A stretch of DNA of 6,996 nt from Tardiphaga sp. (GCA_028290765.1 JAQGJF010001020.1:1-6996); one strand, 5' to 3'. Positions 1-6,086 are shown, numbered from the stretch's first letter. Notes: generated by a model from the letters alone, not told the origin. Numbers and translations: made by a program.

Positions 1-1
1 G

Positions 2-166
2 AGCGGCTATGGCGACGGTTTCGTTCATTCGAACCGTCGCAACGCGAGCAGTTCGCTTGCGCAAGATGTCTCCGACTTGCATCGCAACCTCCCTCAGATG
101 GGCCGCTCACAGGTCAGTTTCCAACCCGAGATTGGTTTTATTGCAGACACTCAGAATTATGGGTGA
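2..166 (+). CDS. Possible C-terminal end of an unrecognised protein (left-truncated)
   Basis: The frame beginning at base 2 is open from the window edge to a TGA at 164-166, giving 54 residues. The peptide is rich in Ser, Asn, Gln and Gly and ends in IADTQNYG. Among the three plus-strand frames here, this one has the most C or G in third codon positions and the most protein-like composition. The frame through base 1 is also open but reads as Arg- and Cys-rich, shadow-like sequence. I do not recognise a family or motif, and no start is visible because the gene would enter from the left. The call is therefore an inference from composition and reading frame only. The next gene on the same strand begins 344 bases downstream, so the two are probably separate transcription units. 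Confidence 0.35.
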   Translation, partial: SGYGDGFVHSNRRNASSSLAQDVSDLHRNLPQMGRSQVSFQPEIGFIADTQNYG

Positions 167-396
167 CCGAGCAAGGTACCGCTTGCATGTGCTTGCTGGT
201 TTTGCGCCATTCTTGCCGTATTCCACTGCTGCGTCTTGATTTGCGGCCGACCAGGACGGGAAGAACTCGTTACGCAGATGCTCGCCGCCACGTTGAGATG
301 CACGGTCGCCAACGGCAAGCAGCCAAACCTTCGTATAATTCTCCCGACCCCTTTTCGGTATCGGGCCTTCACCTGGGTACAATTGAGCCACCGCTC

Positions 397-407
397 TTAA
401 TCATTAA
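397..407. repeat. AT-rich 11-base palindrome
   Basis: TTAAT-C-ATTAA is a perfect 5-base inverted repeat around a central C, in a locally AT-rich patch 104 bases before the ATG at 511. It could be a regulator half-site pair or part of the promoter region; it could also be chance in AT-rich sequence. Confidence 0.25.
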
Positions 408-421
408 ACTCGCAGTAAATG

Positions 422-457
422 GAAGAGCCGATTGCAGGTGGCAAGCCACAGCTCTTC
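422..457. repeat. Nested inverted repeat upstream of the gene at 511
   Basis: GAAGAGC at 422-428 is the exact reverse complement of GCTCTTC at 451-457. Inside it, GTGGC at 438-442 pairs with GCCAC at 445-449 around an AA loop. Together these could fold as an outer and an inner stem. It ends 53 bases before the ATG at 511, so it could be part of the 5' leader of that mRNA, an operator, or a terminator for transcripts arriving from the left. There is no U-tract after it. Confidence 0.35.
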
Positions 458-497
458 TCGGCACGAGTATTGCTTTAACAAGTGGATCGGAAAGCGC

Positions 498-502
498 AGG
501 AG
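498..502 (+). promoter_or_regulatory. Ribosome binding site that fixes the start at 511
   Basis: AGGAG lies 8 bases before the ATG at 511, at good Shine-Dalgarno spacing. The frame is open much further upstream, with another ATG at 217 and non-ATG options, so this site together with the signal peptide that begins right at 511 decides the start. Confidence 0.65.
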
Positions 503-510
503 CGAGACGG

Positions 511-903
511 ATGAAACGCATCATCTTTTGTCTTGGTATTTCCGGTTGGCTCATTGCTGGAGCGAACGCCCGCGATCTTGGACAGTGGGAAACAGCAGAT
601 TCCGAAATCCGGCAGTGGTACCAGGCTCTGATGCAACCGGACATTCCGAACGCATCATGTTGCGGCGAAGCCGACGCCTATTGGGCCGATGAAGTCCATG
701 TCAGAGATGGCAAGACCTACGTGATCATAACAGACGATCGGCCGGACGAACAATTGCGCAGGCCCCATGTCGATATCGGCACGGAAATTGAAGTTCCCAT
801 CCACAAACTCAAATGGGACAGCGGCAATCCAACCGGCCACGGAGTCGTTTTCCTAAGCCGCGCCGGTCACGTGTTCTGTTACGTTCAACCCGGTGGTACC
901 TGA
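511..903 (+). CDS. Small secreted protein of unknown function with a Cys-Cys-Gly motif
   Basis: The product is 130 residues. It begins with a typical Sec signal peptide: Lys and Arg at positions 2-3, a hydrophobic core to about residue 17, and an Ala-Asn-Ala cleavage site at 18-20. The mature part should be about 110 residues in the periplasm or outside. It carries an SCCGEADAYW motif (Cys50, Cys51), a conserved-looking TDDRPDE stretch, a KWDSGNPTGHG segment and a third Cys at 123 near the C-terminus. Cys50 or Cys51 could pair with Cys123 in a disulfide. I recall similar proteins annotated as hypothetical in Bradyrhizobium-like genomes, but no function is known to me. The start is set by an AGGAG at 498-502. 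It appears to be transcribed alone, with an isolated upstream region and a convergent operon beyond 1494. That it is a real secreted protein is well supported; its role is not. Confidence 0.8.
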   Translation: MKRIIFCLGISGWLIAGANARDLGQWETADSEIRQWYQALMQPDIPNASCCGEADAYWADEVHVRDGKTYVIITDDRPDEQLRRPHVDIGTEIEVPIHKLKWDSGNPTGHGVVFLSRAGHVFCYVQPGGT

Positions 904-987
904 TAAATGGATTGTCGCACCACCGCGTGTGGGTTTCATCAAGACGATGACCCTCCGGCACTTGTGTATTTCCATGGAGGGGCCGCA

Positions 988-1014
988 GGCTCGGCGGGCG
1001 GCTACGCCTGAGCC
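988..1014. repeat. GC-rich hairpin with one bulge
   Basis: GGCTCGGCG at 988-996 pairs with CGCC-T-GAGCC at 1005-1014, a 9-pair stem with a single bulged T and an 8-base loop. It lies about 85 bases after the stop at 903. There is no T-run after it, so it is at best a weak candidate terminator. Confidence 0.35.
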
Positions 1015-1082
1015 CACAATACCAGCAAGCACCACAGGCACTTGATGTCTCCGCATGCGTAGTGGTAGGGTCATGCAGGGAT

Positions 1083-1098
1083 AGCCCATTACAGGGCT
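1083..1098. repeat. Short hairpin
   Basis: AGCCC at 1083-1087 pairs with GGGCT at 1094-1098 around a 6-base loop. It is short and may be chance; it is listed because it is one of several in this region. Confidence 0.2.
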
Positions 1099-1109
1099 CA
1101 CGAATATGC

Positions 1110-1121
1110 TCCGCCGGCGGA
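1110..1121. repeat. Perfect 12-base palindrome
   Basis: TCCGCCGGCGGA reads the same on both strands. With no loop it is more like a protein binding or recombination site than an RNA hairpin. Palindromes of G and C of this length are also not rare by chance in GC-rich DNA. Confidence 0.25.
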
Positions 1122-1219
1122 TGCTCCTTTGTCTGGCGATGATCCGTCAGCGAAGCTCGGACCAGCAACAAACAATTGCAGTTGACGAGTTCTTGGCGAT
1201 GGTTTCTTTAATACCCATC

Positions 1220-1251
1220 GCGGCGCGCCCGTCGTCGGGCGGGCGCGCCGC
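1220..1251. terminator. Very stable 12-base-pair GC hairpin, possible terminator
   Basis: GCGGCGCGCCCG at 1220-1231 is the exact reverse complement of 1240-1251, with an 8-base loop, giving a stem made only of G-C pairs. It is flanked by AT-richer sequence on both sides (TTTAATACC before, TCATCATTATG after) but has no true T-run on either strand. It lies between convergent genes, where a two-way terminator is expected. The distance is over 300 bases from the plus-strand stop and over 240 from the minus-strand stop, which weakens that reading. Confidence 0.35.
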
Positions 1252-1417
1252 TCATCATTATGACGTATATGCTGTGCGAACGCCCTCCCCAGTGTTGCCC
1301 TTAACGCGCAACGCGGCGGTTTGAGCGCGTCAACGCATTAGCCGGGGCGCCTCTGCTCGACGGCTACATCCGAAGCCGAACAACAGTGGACTCGGCAGCT
1401 GCTAACATTCCAACGCT

Positions 1418-1450
1418 GCCCAAGGAGTACGACAAACGTGCTCCTTGGGC
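1418..1450 (-). terminator. Long hairpin just after the five-gene operon, possible terminator
   Basis: GCCCAAGGAGTAC at 1418-1430 pairs with GTGCTCCTTGGGC at 1438-1450, a 13-pair stem with one G-T pair and a 7-base loop. It begins 44 bases after the stop of the PQQ-type dehydrogenase on the minus strand, where an operon terminator or mRNA-stabilising hairpin is expected. There is no T-run on the minus-strand side, so it is not a classic intrinsic terminator; it may instead protect the 3' end of the mRNA. Confidence 0.45.
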
Positions 1451-1494
1451 CTAACAGATGTTCGCGACGCTATGTGCGCCCCACGCAGGTATCG

Positions 1495-2853
1495 TCAATT
1501 GTTGGAAGCGGAATGAGCATTGATCGATGACACCCGCCAAACGGTATTTCCAACATCGTCGGCGATCAGTAATCCACCGGCCCGATCGACGGCCAGGCCA
1601 ACCGGTCTGCCACGAGCGTGATTGTTGACATCGAGGAAGCCTGTCACGATATCCTGCGCCGCTCCGCTGGGCCGTCCGCCGCTAAAGGGCACGAAAACCA
1701 CCTTGTAGCCGTTAAGAGGGCTTCGATCCCAGCTTCCGTGTTCGCCTACGAACATACCGCCGCGGTAGTTTGCGGGAAGATCGGCGCCGGCGTACATCGC
1801 CACCCCCAAGGGCGCCACGTGAGAGCTCAAGGCGTAGTCCGGCACAATCGCTGATGCCACCAGGTCGGGGCGCTGCGGTTGGACCCGCGGGTCCAGGTGC
1901 TGGCCGTAATAGCTATAGGGCCAGCCATAAAACCCTCCGTCCTGCACCGAGGTCAGATAGTCCGGCACCAGGTCAGGCCCGATCTCATCGCGTTCGTTGA
2001 CGATCGCCCACAGTTTGCCGCTCTCGGGCTCCCAGGCAAGGCCGGTGGGATTGCGCGTGCCGCTGGCGAAGATGCGATGGGCGCCCGATGCCCGGTCGAC
2101 CTCCCAAATCGCAGCTCGTTCATATTCGGCCCCAATTCCGTTTTCGGTGATATTGCTATTTGAGCCGACCCCGACATAAAGCTTGGAGCCATCCGGGCTC
2201 GCCAGCAGACTCTTTGTCCAGTGATGATCGATAGGTCCGCCTGGAAGGTCAGTCAGCTTGGTGCCTGCGGCGGTGATGCTAGTTTGACCTTCCTGATAGG
2301 GATAGCGGACGATGGCGTCAGTGTTCGCGACGTAAAGATCCTGCCCAACCAAGGCGACGCCAAAGGGCGAATTGAGGTGGTCCAGGAAGACGGTTCGTAC
2401 CTCAGGAATGCCGTCACCATTGGTATCGCGCAGCAGCGTGATGCGGTTTTCGTCTTTCGCCTTGGCGCCGGCGAACCATTGTACCCAGCCAGTAATGATG
2501 TCCTTGGGTCGGCTGATCGGTGTTTTCGGGCCATTGCTCTCGACCACCAGCACGTCTCCATTGGGGAGGACGTAGAGCGACCGTGGGTGCACGAAGCCAG
2601 TGGCCAATGCATGGGCCTGCAATCCCTGCGGCACCGTTGGAACATCCTTTCCCCATCCGACTACTTTCGCAATTCGGATCGGCGGCATCAGATACTGCTG
2701 CAACTCGGGCAAAACCGGATTGGCGCCGATCTGCTTTGTCGGGTCGCCGGCGTTTTCGTCACAGCCGGCAAGTCCGAGTCCGGCAACGGCAATAAGGAGA
2801 CCGGCGAGCCGCGGTAGCTTCGCCGAACCTGCAATCCTGAGTGCGCGCATCAT
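1495..2853 (-). CDS. PQQ-dependent glucose/sorbosone dehydrogenase family lipoprotein
   Basis: The product is 452 residues, usual for the PQQ-binding sorbosone dehydrogenase family, which folds as a six-bladed beta-propeller and oxidises sugars, sugar aldehydes or alcohols in the periplasm. The N-terminus is a lipoprotein signal: basic residues, a hydrophobic stretch at 16-29 and an LAGC lipobox with Cys31 as the lipid attachment site. Family landmarks follow in order: LPNGDVLVVES (96-106), a calcium-loop-like DTNGDG (143-148), IDHHWTK (208-214) holding the likely catalytic His, SGTRNPTGLAW (264-274) with the likely PQQ-binding Arg267, GEHGSWDRS (370-378) and a closing RGRPVGLAVD...ADDVGNTVWRV segment (414-441). 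The ATG follows a GGAG at 2862-2865 that lies inside the end of the upstream gene, so the two are translationally coupled. The substrate cannot be told from sequence. Use of PQQ is inferred from the family; no PQQ synthesis genes are in view. Confidence 0.9.
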   Translation of the reverse strand: MMRALRIAGSAKLPRLAGLLIAVAGLGLAGCDENAGDPTKQIGANPVLPELQQYLMPPIRIAKVVGWGKDVPTVPQGLQAHALATGFVHPRSLYVLPNGDVLVVESNGPKTPISRPKDIITGWVQWFAGAKAKDENRITLLRDTNGDGIPEVRTVFLDHLNSPFGVALVGQDLYVANTDAIVRYPYQEGQTSITAAGTKLTDLPGGPIDHHWTKSLLASPDGSKLYVGVGSNSNITENGIGAEYERAAIWEVDRASGAHRIFASGTRNPTGLAWEPESGKLWAIVNERDEIGPDLVPDYLTSVQDGGFYGWPYSYYGQHLDPRVQPQRPDLVASAIVPDYALSSHVAPLGVAMYAGADLPANYRGGMFVGEHGSWDRSPLNGYKVVFVPFSGGRPSGAAQDIVTGFLDVNNHARGRPVGLAVDRAGGLLIADDVGNTVWRVSSINAHSASNN

Positions 2854-2856
2854 GTT

Positions 2857-3327
2857 TTATACTCCAACACGAGGATGATTTGCTAAGGCCGTGCCAACCC
2901 AGGCCGTTAGCAAGAGAACGACGATGACGAGCCCTGAAAGCGTCAAGCCCGTCGGTACTACCGCGGTGTACGCGTCGCGGCTATGAACGAAGGCGTTCAC
3001 CAGCGAGAGCAGAACAGCGAGCGCGTAGCCAACCACGCGAGGCCAGGCCGGCGTATAGATTTGGTGCCCGCCGGCGAGGTCGATCACGTAACCGACAGCG
3101 GCAAGGCCCGCCATGATCAAACCCGCGAAGATAAGCCAAATGGAGAACCTCTCCCACAGCACATCAGGCATGTGCCAATAAACAAGATCGGTAACTAGAG
3201 CGCCCGCGAAATAGGCGGCGGAAAACGATACCAGCATCTTGTGGATCGGTCGTCCGCGAGGTTTCGCCGCCAACCTCAGATCGGTGTGGTCTATGAAAGT
3301 CGTGTCCGTGATCGTAGCGTGCTTCAT
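2857..3327 (-). CDS. DUF2231 family inner-membrane protein
   Basis: The product is 156 residues with four hydrophobic helices, at about 33-51, 62-83, 96-114 and 126-148, and a cytoplasm- or periplasm-facing N-terminal tail of about 25 residues. The segment RGRPIHKMLVSFSAAYFAGA (24-43) matches the conserved opening of DUF2231 (HPIHPMLVxFP in many members), which identifies the family. Its function is not established. Members often sit beside redox enzymes, and the gene here is 3 bases from a PQQ-type dehydrogenase gene, which suggests a shared membrane redox role. His29, His52, His88 and His115 are positioned near helix ends and could in principle bind haem; this is speculation. The ATG has a strong AGGAG at 3334-3338. 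A 163-base gap separates it from the upstream cytochrome gene, so it may have its own promoter as well as read-through. Confidence 0.87.
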   Translation of the reverse strand: MKHATITDTTFIDHTDLRLAAKPRGRPIHKMLVSFSAAYFAGALVTDLVYWHMPDVLWERFSIWLIFAGLIMAGLAAVGYVIDLAGGHQIYTPAWPRVVGYALAVLLSLVNAFVHSRDAYTAVVPTGLTLSGLVIVVLLLTAWVGTALANHPRVGV

Positions 3328-3433
3328 GCTTCACTCCTCATAAGGATTCCGTGCATTCGCGTTTCCACCGACACCGGGGTTGTTTTCCGCCCTGAATCTA
3401 ATATTGGCTCGGTTTCAAACATGGGTCTGCTAA

Positions 3434-3456
3434 ATTCGAGTTTAATTTCATTCGAG
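3434..3456. repeat. Two direct copies of ATTCGAG, 16 bases apart
   Basis: ATTCGAG occurs at 3434-3440 and again at 3450-3456, separated by AT-rich sequence, in the 163-base gap between the cytochrome gene and the DUF2231 gene. The spacing is about one and a half helical turns. It could be a regulator binding site for an internal promoter that serves the last two genes. No matching -35/-10 pair was clear to me, so this is tentative. Confidence 0.3.
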
Positions 3457-3490
3457 ATCAACTCCACCGATTGGTGCGAGCGCTGACTCC

Positions 3491-4054
3491 TCAACAGCCC
3501 GTTATGCATTCCGTGTTTTTGACGTCGGGCCTCGGATCGCTGACAAACATGTTTCGGTTCGGCATCTTGATCGCGCTCAACGTTCTGGCCTCGAGCGTCG
3601 CATCCGCCGGAAGCAACCCATTCAAATTGAGGACGTAGGCAGAGACCGCGTAGACGTCGTTATCATCAAGTGACTCCGGCGCGTTCTGCGGCATGGCGCG
3701 GCGGATATAATCGAACAAGGTGGGAGCGTACGGCCAAAAGCTGCCGACCGTTCTGACCGGCTTCTGCGTCGCTATCGTGCCTTGCCCGCCCACCAATTGA
3801 TCCCCGAGCCCGCCCTCGCCTTTCGCTCCGTGACAGCCCGCACATTGCTGATCGAACACCTCATGACCGTGGCTGACGCTGCCGCTTCCGGGCGGAAGGT
3901 TGTTGCCGTCGCGATCGACATCGATATTCCAGCCTGCGATCTCCGCCGGCGTGGCGGTACGTCCAATGCCGTAGGGGCTTTGCGCGTGCGCCGGCGTCGC
4001 GCAGGCAAACGCGAAGACAGCGACGGCCGCGATGCGAGACTCACGCAAGCGCAT
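3491..4054 (-). CDS. SoxD-like mono-haem cytochrome c, electron acceptor of the SoxC-like enzyme
   Basis: The product is 187 residues. A Sec signal peptide runs to an Ala-His-Ala site at 22-24, placing the protein in the periplasm. One haem c site, CAGCH, lies at 71-75; His75 is one axial ligand and Met121, in RRAMPQNAP, is the likely second. A C-terminal ECITGC (Cys183, Cys187) resembles the paired Cys I recall in SoxD-type cytochromes. The classic Paracoccus SoxD has two haem domains and is about twice as long; this protein matches only the first. It should take electrons from the molybdoenzyme encoded just upstream and pass them to the respiratory chain. Its ATG overlaps the end of that gene by 14 bases, with a GAGGTGA ribosome site inside it, so the two are translationally coupled. 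A SorB-like sulfite dehydrogenase role is the main alternative. Confidence 0.88.
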   Translation of the reverse strand: MRLRESRIAAVAVFAFACATPAHAQSPYGIGRTATPAEIAGWNIDVDRDGNNLPPGSGSVSHGHEVFDQQCAGCHGAKGEGGLGDQLVGGQGTIATQKPVRTVGSFWPYAPTLFDYIRRAMPQNAPESLDDNDVYAVSAYVLNLNGLLPADATLEARTLSAIKMPNRNMFVSDPRPDVKNTECITGC

Positions 4055-5330
4055 TGCTCACCTCGCCGCCGGCGGCGATGTGCCAGGGCCAGATCGCGTT
4101 GTTGTGGTAAAAATGGTTTTCGCCACGAATCGCCAGAAGTTCGGCCAGTGTCGGTTGAACATAACCGGTTTCGTCGATGGCCCGGCTTTGGATCACCGCG
4201 GGCTGGCCGTCCCAATGCCACGGCAGCCTGAAGCGCGTCAGAGCCCGCGTCAGTACCGGTTCCTGCAACTGCGCCTGCTGCCAACTTCTGCCGTCATCGA
4301 CCGAGACATCGACACGCGTAACCTTTCCGTGCCCACTCCAGGCGATACCGCTGATCTCGTGAAACCCGGGCGTGCTCAGACGCTGACCGCCCGAGGGACG
4401 CGTGATGATGGATTTCGCCTCCATGTAGAATGTGAACTCGCGCGCCGAACCGTCCGGCATCAGGTCGGTGTATTTCGAGGTTTCCTCGCGCGAATAGGTG
4501 GGCTCGGCGGCGACGCGCAGACGGCGTAGCCATTTCACGCTCATGTTGCCTTCGAATCCAGGCAGCAATAGCCGCAGCGGATAGCCTTGCTGCGGACGCA
4601 ACCGCTCGCCATTCTGGCTATAGGCCAGCATTGCGTCATCGAGACATTTTTCGATCGGAATGCTGCGCGTCATCGCTGCGGCATCCGCGCCTTCGGCGAC
4701 GGCCCATTTCGCGCCCGCCTGCAATCCGGCTTCCTGCAGCACCAGTTTCAGGCTGACTCCGGTCCACTCCGCACAGCTCAGCAGGCCGACGAGATCGGAC
4801 GCCGTCTTGCCGTAAGGCTGCTTGTAGCCGGGATTTCCGGAGCATTCGAGGAAGTGAATTCGCGTTTCCGAGGGAAAACGTCGGATATCCTCCATCGTGA
4901 AGACCAGCGGCTTGTCGACGAGGCCATGGAGCATCAGCCTGTGCTGTGCCGGATCGATCGCGGGGACACCGCCGTGATGGCGCTCGTAGAAAAGCCCATT
5001 GGGCGTGATGATGCCGTCGAGATCTTGCAGCGGTGTCCGTCCGGACGCGGATAGGTATTGCGGCAGATCCTTTGGGATATTCCTTATGACACCCTTCTCG
5101 AATGGCGAAGGCGTTCCGTAGGGCTGACTTCCCGTGGGATCGCCGGGCGTCTTCATCCATTCCGGGACATTGGGCGGGAGATTGGCGTGGCCTTGGCTTG
5201 CCGTGGGCGCTTCGCTTCCAGCGAGAACGTCCGCGATGACGGCTCCGCCCATCAATGCACCACCTCCACGCAGAAAGCGCCGGCGCGATGTCGCGGTAAT
5301 GCCCTTATCTATGTCGGTTGAGTCGGCCAT
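4041..5330 (-). CDS. soxC: SoxC-family sulfite/sulfane dehydrogenase, molybdopterin subunit
   Basis: The product is 429 residues, usual for SoxC, a member of the sulfite oxidase family. It oxidises sulfur in sulfite, or sulfane sulfur held on a carrier, in the periplasm. A Tat signal, SRRRFLR at 15-21 followed by a hydrophobic stretch, shows it is exported folded with its cofactor. IITPNGLFYERHHGG (107-121) and IHFLECSGN (158-166) are landmarks of the molybdopterin domain; Cys163 is the molybdenum ligand. GYPLRLLLPGFEGN (249-262) and SVKWLRRLRV (264-273) are typical cofactor-binding segments. The dimerisation domain fills about 295-415, including VDVSVDDGRSW (340-350). The ATG has a GGAGG at 5338-5342, 7 bases away. 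The cytochrome gene overlaps its end, a normal enzyme-acceptor pair. No soxXA, soxYZ or soxB is present, so a free-standing sulfite or organosulfur role may be likelier than full thiosulfate oxidation. Confidence 0.93.
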   Translation of the reverse strand: MADSTDIDKGITATSRRRFLRGGGALMGGAVIADVLAGSEAPTASQGHANLPPNVPEWMKTPGDPTGSQPYGTPSPFEKGVIRNIPKDLPQYLSASGRTPLQDLDGIITPNGLFYERHHGGVPAIDPAQHRLMLHGLVDKPLVFTMEDIRRFPSETRIHFLECSGNPGYKQPYGKTASDLVGLLSCAEWTGVSLKLVLQEAGLQAGAKWAVAEGADAAAMTRSIPIEKCLDDAMLAYSQNGERLRPQQGYPLRLLLPGFEGNMSVKWLRRLRVAAEPTYSREETSKYTDLMPDGSAREFTFYMEAKSIITRPSGGQRLSTPGFHEISGIAWSGHGKVTRVDVSVDDGRSWQQAQLQEPVLTRALTRFRLPWHWDGQPAVIQSRAIDETGYVQPTLAELLAIRGENHFYHNNAIWPWHIAAGGEVSNALA

Positions 5331-6086
5331 CGTGCACCCTCCATTCGAAGGCGGCGTTTCGTGCCCCGCCCTTCCCGGCCCGCGCCTGAAATGGCTTTGC
5401 CATCGGCGTCCTGGGTCGCGCGGCCCGTCGGCCCCTCCACGCCGATCCGCGAATTACACTGCAGAAGTTTCCGCGCCTGAAGGCCGGGTCCTTGTCCGCC
5501 AGCACATCGGCTTTGATGTTGCCGAATGTTGTGTCGGGCTTATGCTTGATGCCGTCGTAGAACGCCTGGATAATGTCTTCTTTGAATTGTCCGGTGCGCG
5601 GATGGGCGTGCACGACCGCTTCGCGTTCGGCATCGCTGTATTCGGCATAGCTCAGCCCCAACACGTCCATCTCGGCGCCGGCCGTCACCGGGCGACGACG
5701 GGGTGCATGTGCGTCGGAATATTTGGTGTCGTGTGCAGAGCGATCGCCGTCCACACGGTAGCCACGTCTTGCTCGCCAACGCCGTGAGTGCGAAGAAAAG
5801 CCGCGGGCGGCGTTAGCGCCATCGACCTCAAAGCGTCATGGGCGCTGCTGTGCGCGGGTGTCAGACCCATGTCGTGGAACATCGCCGCGGCATAGAGAAG
5901 CTCGCGATCGAATTTGAGACCGCGACGCCTTCCGGCGAGCGCAGCCCAGTAATAGACGCGACTCGAATGGTGAAACAGCAGCGCGGGCTCGGTATCCCGG
6001 ACCGACCGCGTGATCTCAAGGGCCAGTCTACTGTCGGGAATGCGAATTTCTTCGACTGCGAATATCTGTTCAGCCGCAACTGTCAT
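5305..6086 (-). pseudogene. HD-domain protein broken by a one-base frameshift
   Basis: Two consecutive minus-strand frames make up one HD-domain (metal-dependent phosphohydrolase superfamily) protein. The first, from the ATG at 6086, carries the HD signature: FHHSSRVYYW (38-47), FHDMG (70-74) with the His71-Asp72 pair, and ALHTTPNIP (116-124). It ends at a TGA at 5685-5687 after HMHPVVAR. The second continues with PVTAGAEMDVLGLSYAEYSD, then HPRTGQFKEDIIQAFYDGIK and FRRGNFCSVI, which I recall as the normal continuation in this family. Adding one base at about 5688-5691 joins them into 260 codons. The first ATG has an AGGAG at 6094-6098. After the Trp codon at 5437-5439 the frame runs on for about 43 Arg/Ala-rich residues and overlaps the soxC start, so the true stop may also be lost. 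Either the gene is decayed or the sequence has an error. The substrate is unknown; it is the first gene of the operon. Confidence 0.8.

Larger units (their letters stand above)
167..510. other. Gene-free stretch upstream of the small secreted protein
   Basis: No reading frame here looks like a real gene. The frame of the downstream gene stays open through the stretch, but its translation is Arg- and Cys-rich without recognisable motifs. A minus-strand frame beginning at a GTG at 391 is also open but has no family resemblance and only a weak Shine-Dalgarno sequence. The stretch contains a short AT-rich palindrome at 397-407 and a nested inverted repeat at 422-457. The promoter of the gene at 511 should lie here, but I could not identify convincing -35 and -10 boxes. 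Confidence 0.5.
904..1494. other. Gene-free region between convergent genes, rich in inverted repeats
   Basis: About 590 bases separate the plus-strand gene ending at 903 from the minus-strand gene ending at 1495. Open frames on both strands are short, low in coding character and match nothing I recognise. The region holds at least five inverted repeats, at 988-1014, 1083-1098, 1110-1121, 1220-1251 and 1418-1450, listed separately. Some may terminate transcription from either side. The rest could be remnants of decayed DNA or of small mobile repeats, or part of an unannotated structured RNA. I see no tRNA or insertion sequence gene. Confidence 0.5.

Noticed and set aside
107..391. Minus-strand frame of 94 codons from a GTG at 391
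   Set aside because: Its middle has some coding-like third-position bias, but it lacks a good ribosome site, has no recognisable family and overlaps the end of the possible gene at 2-166.
163..510. Extended N-terminus for the gene at 511, since its frame is open from base 1
   Set aside because: The added translation is Arg- and Cys-rich with no motifs, while a signal peptide and a well-placed AGGAG mark 511 as the start. The open frame is likely chance in GC-rich DNA.
809..1171. Minus-strand frame of 120 codons in the gene-free region
   Set aside because: It overlaps the end of the secreted protein gene, has a composition rich in Arg, His, Cys and Pro typical of shadow frames, and shows no motif.
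2221..2817. Plus-strand frame of 198 codons opposite the PQQ-type dehydrogenase
   Set aside because: It is the antisense shadow of a well-identified gene; it shows no independent motif.
4636..5160. Second minus-strand frame of 174 codons inside soxC
   Set aside because: Its Arg-rich translation is an out-of-frame shadow of soxC, whose own frame carries all family landmarks.
5390..5402. Small ATGGC-TTT-GCCAT hairpin before soxC
   Set aside because: A 5-pair stem is common by chance and it lies inside the possible HD tail, with no further sign of function.
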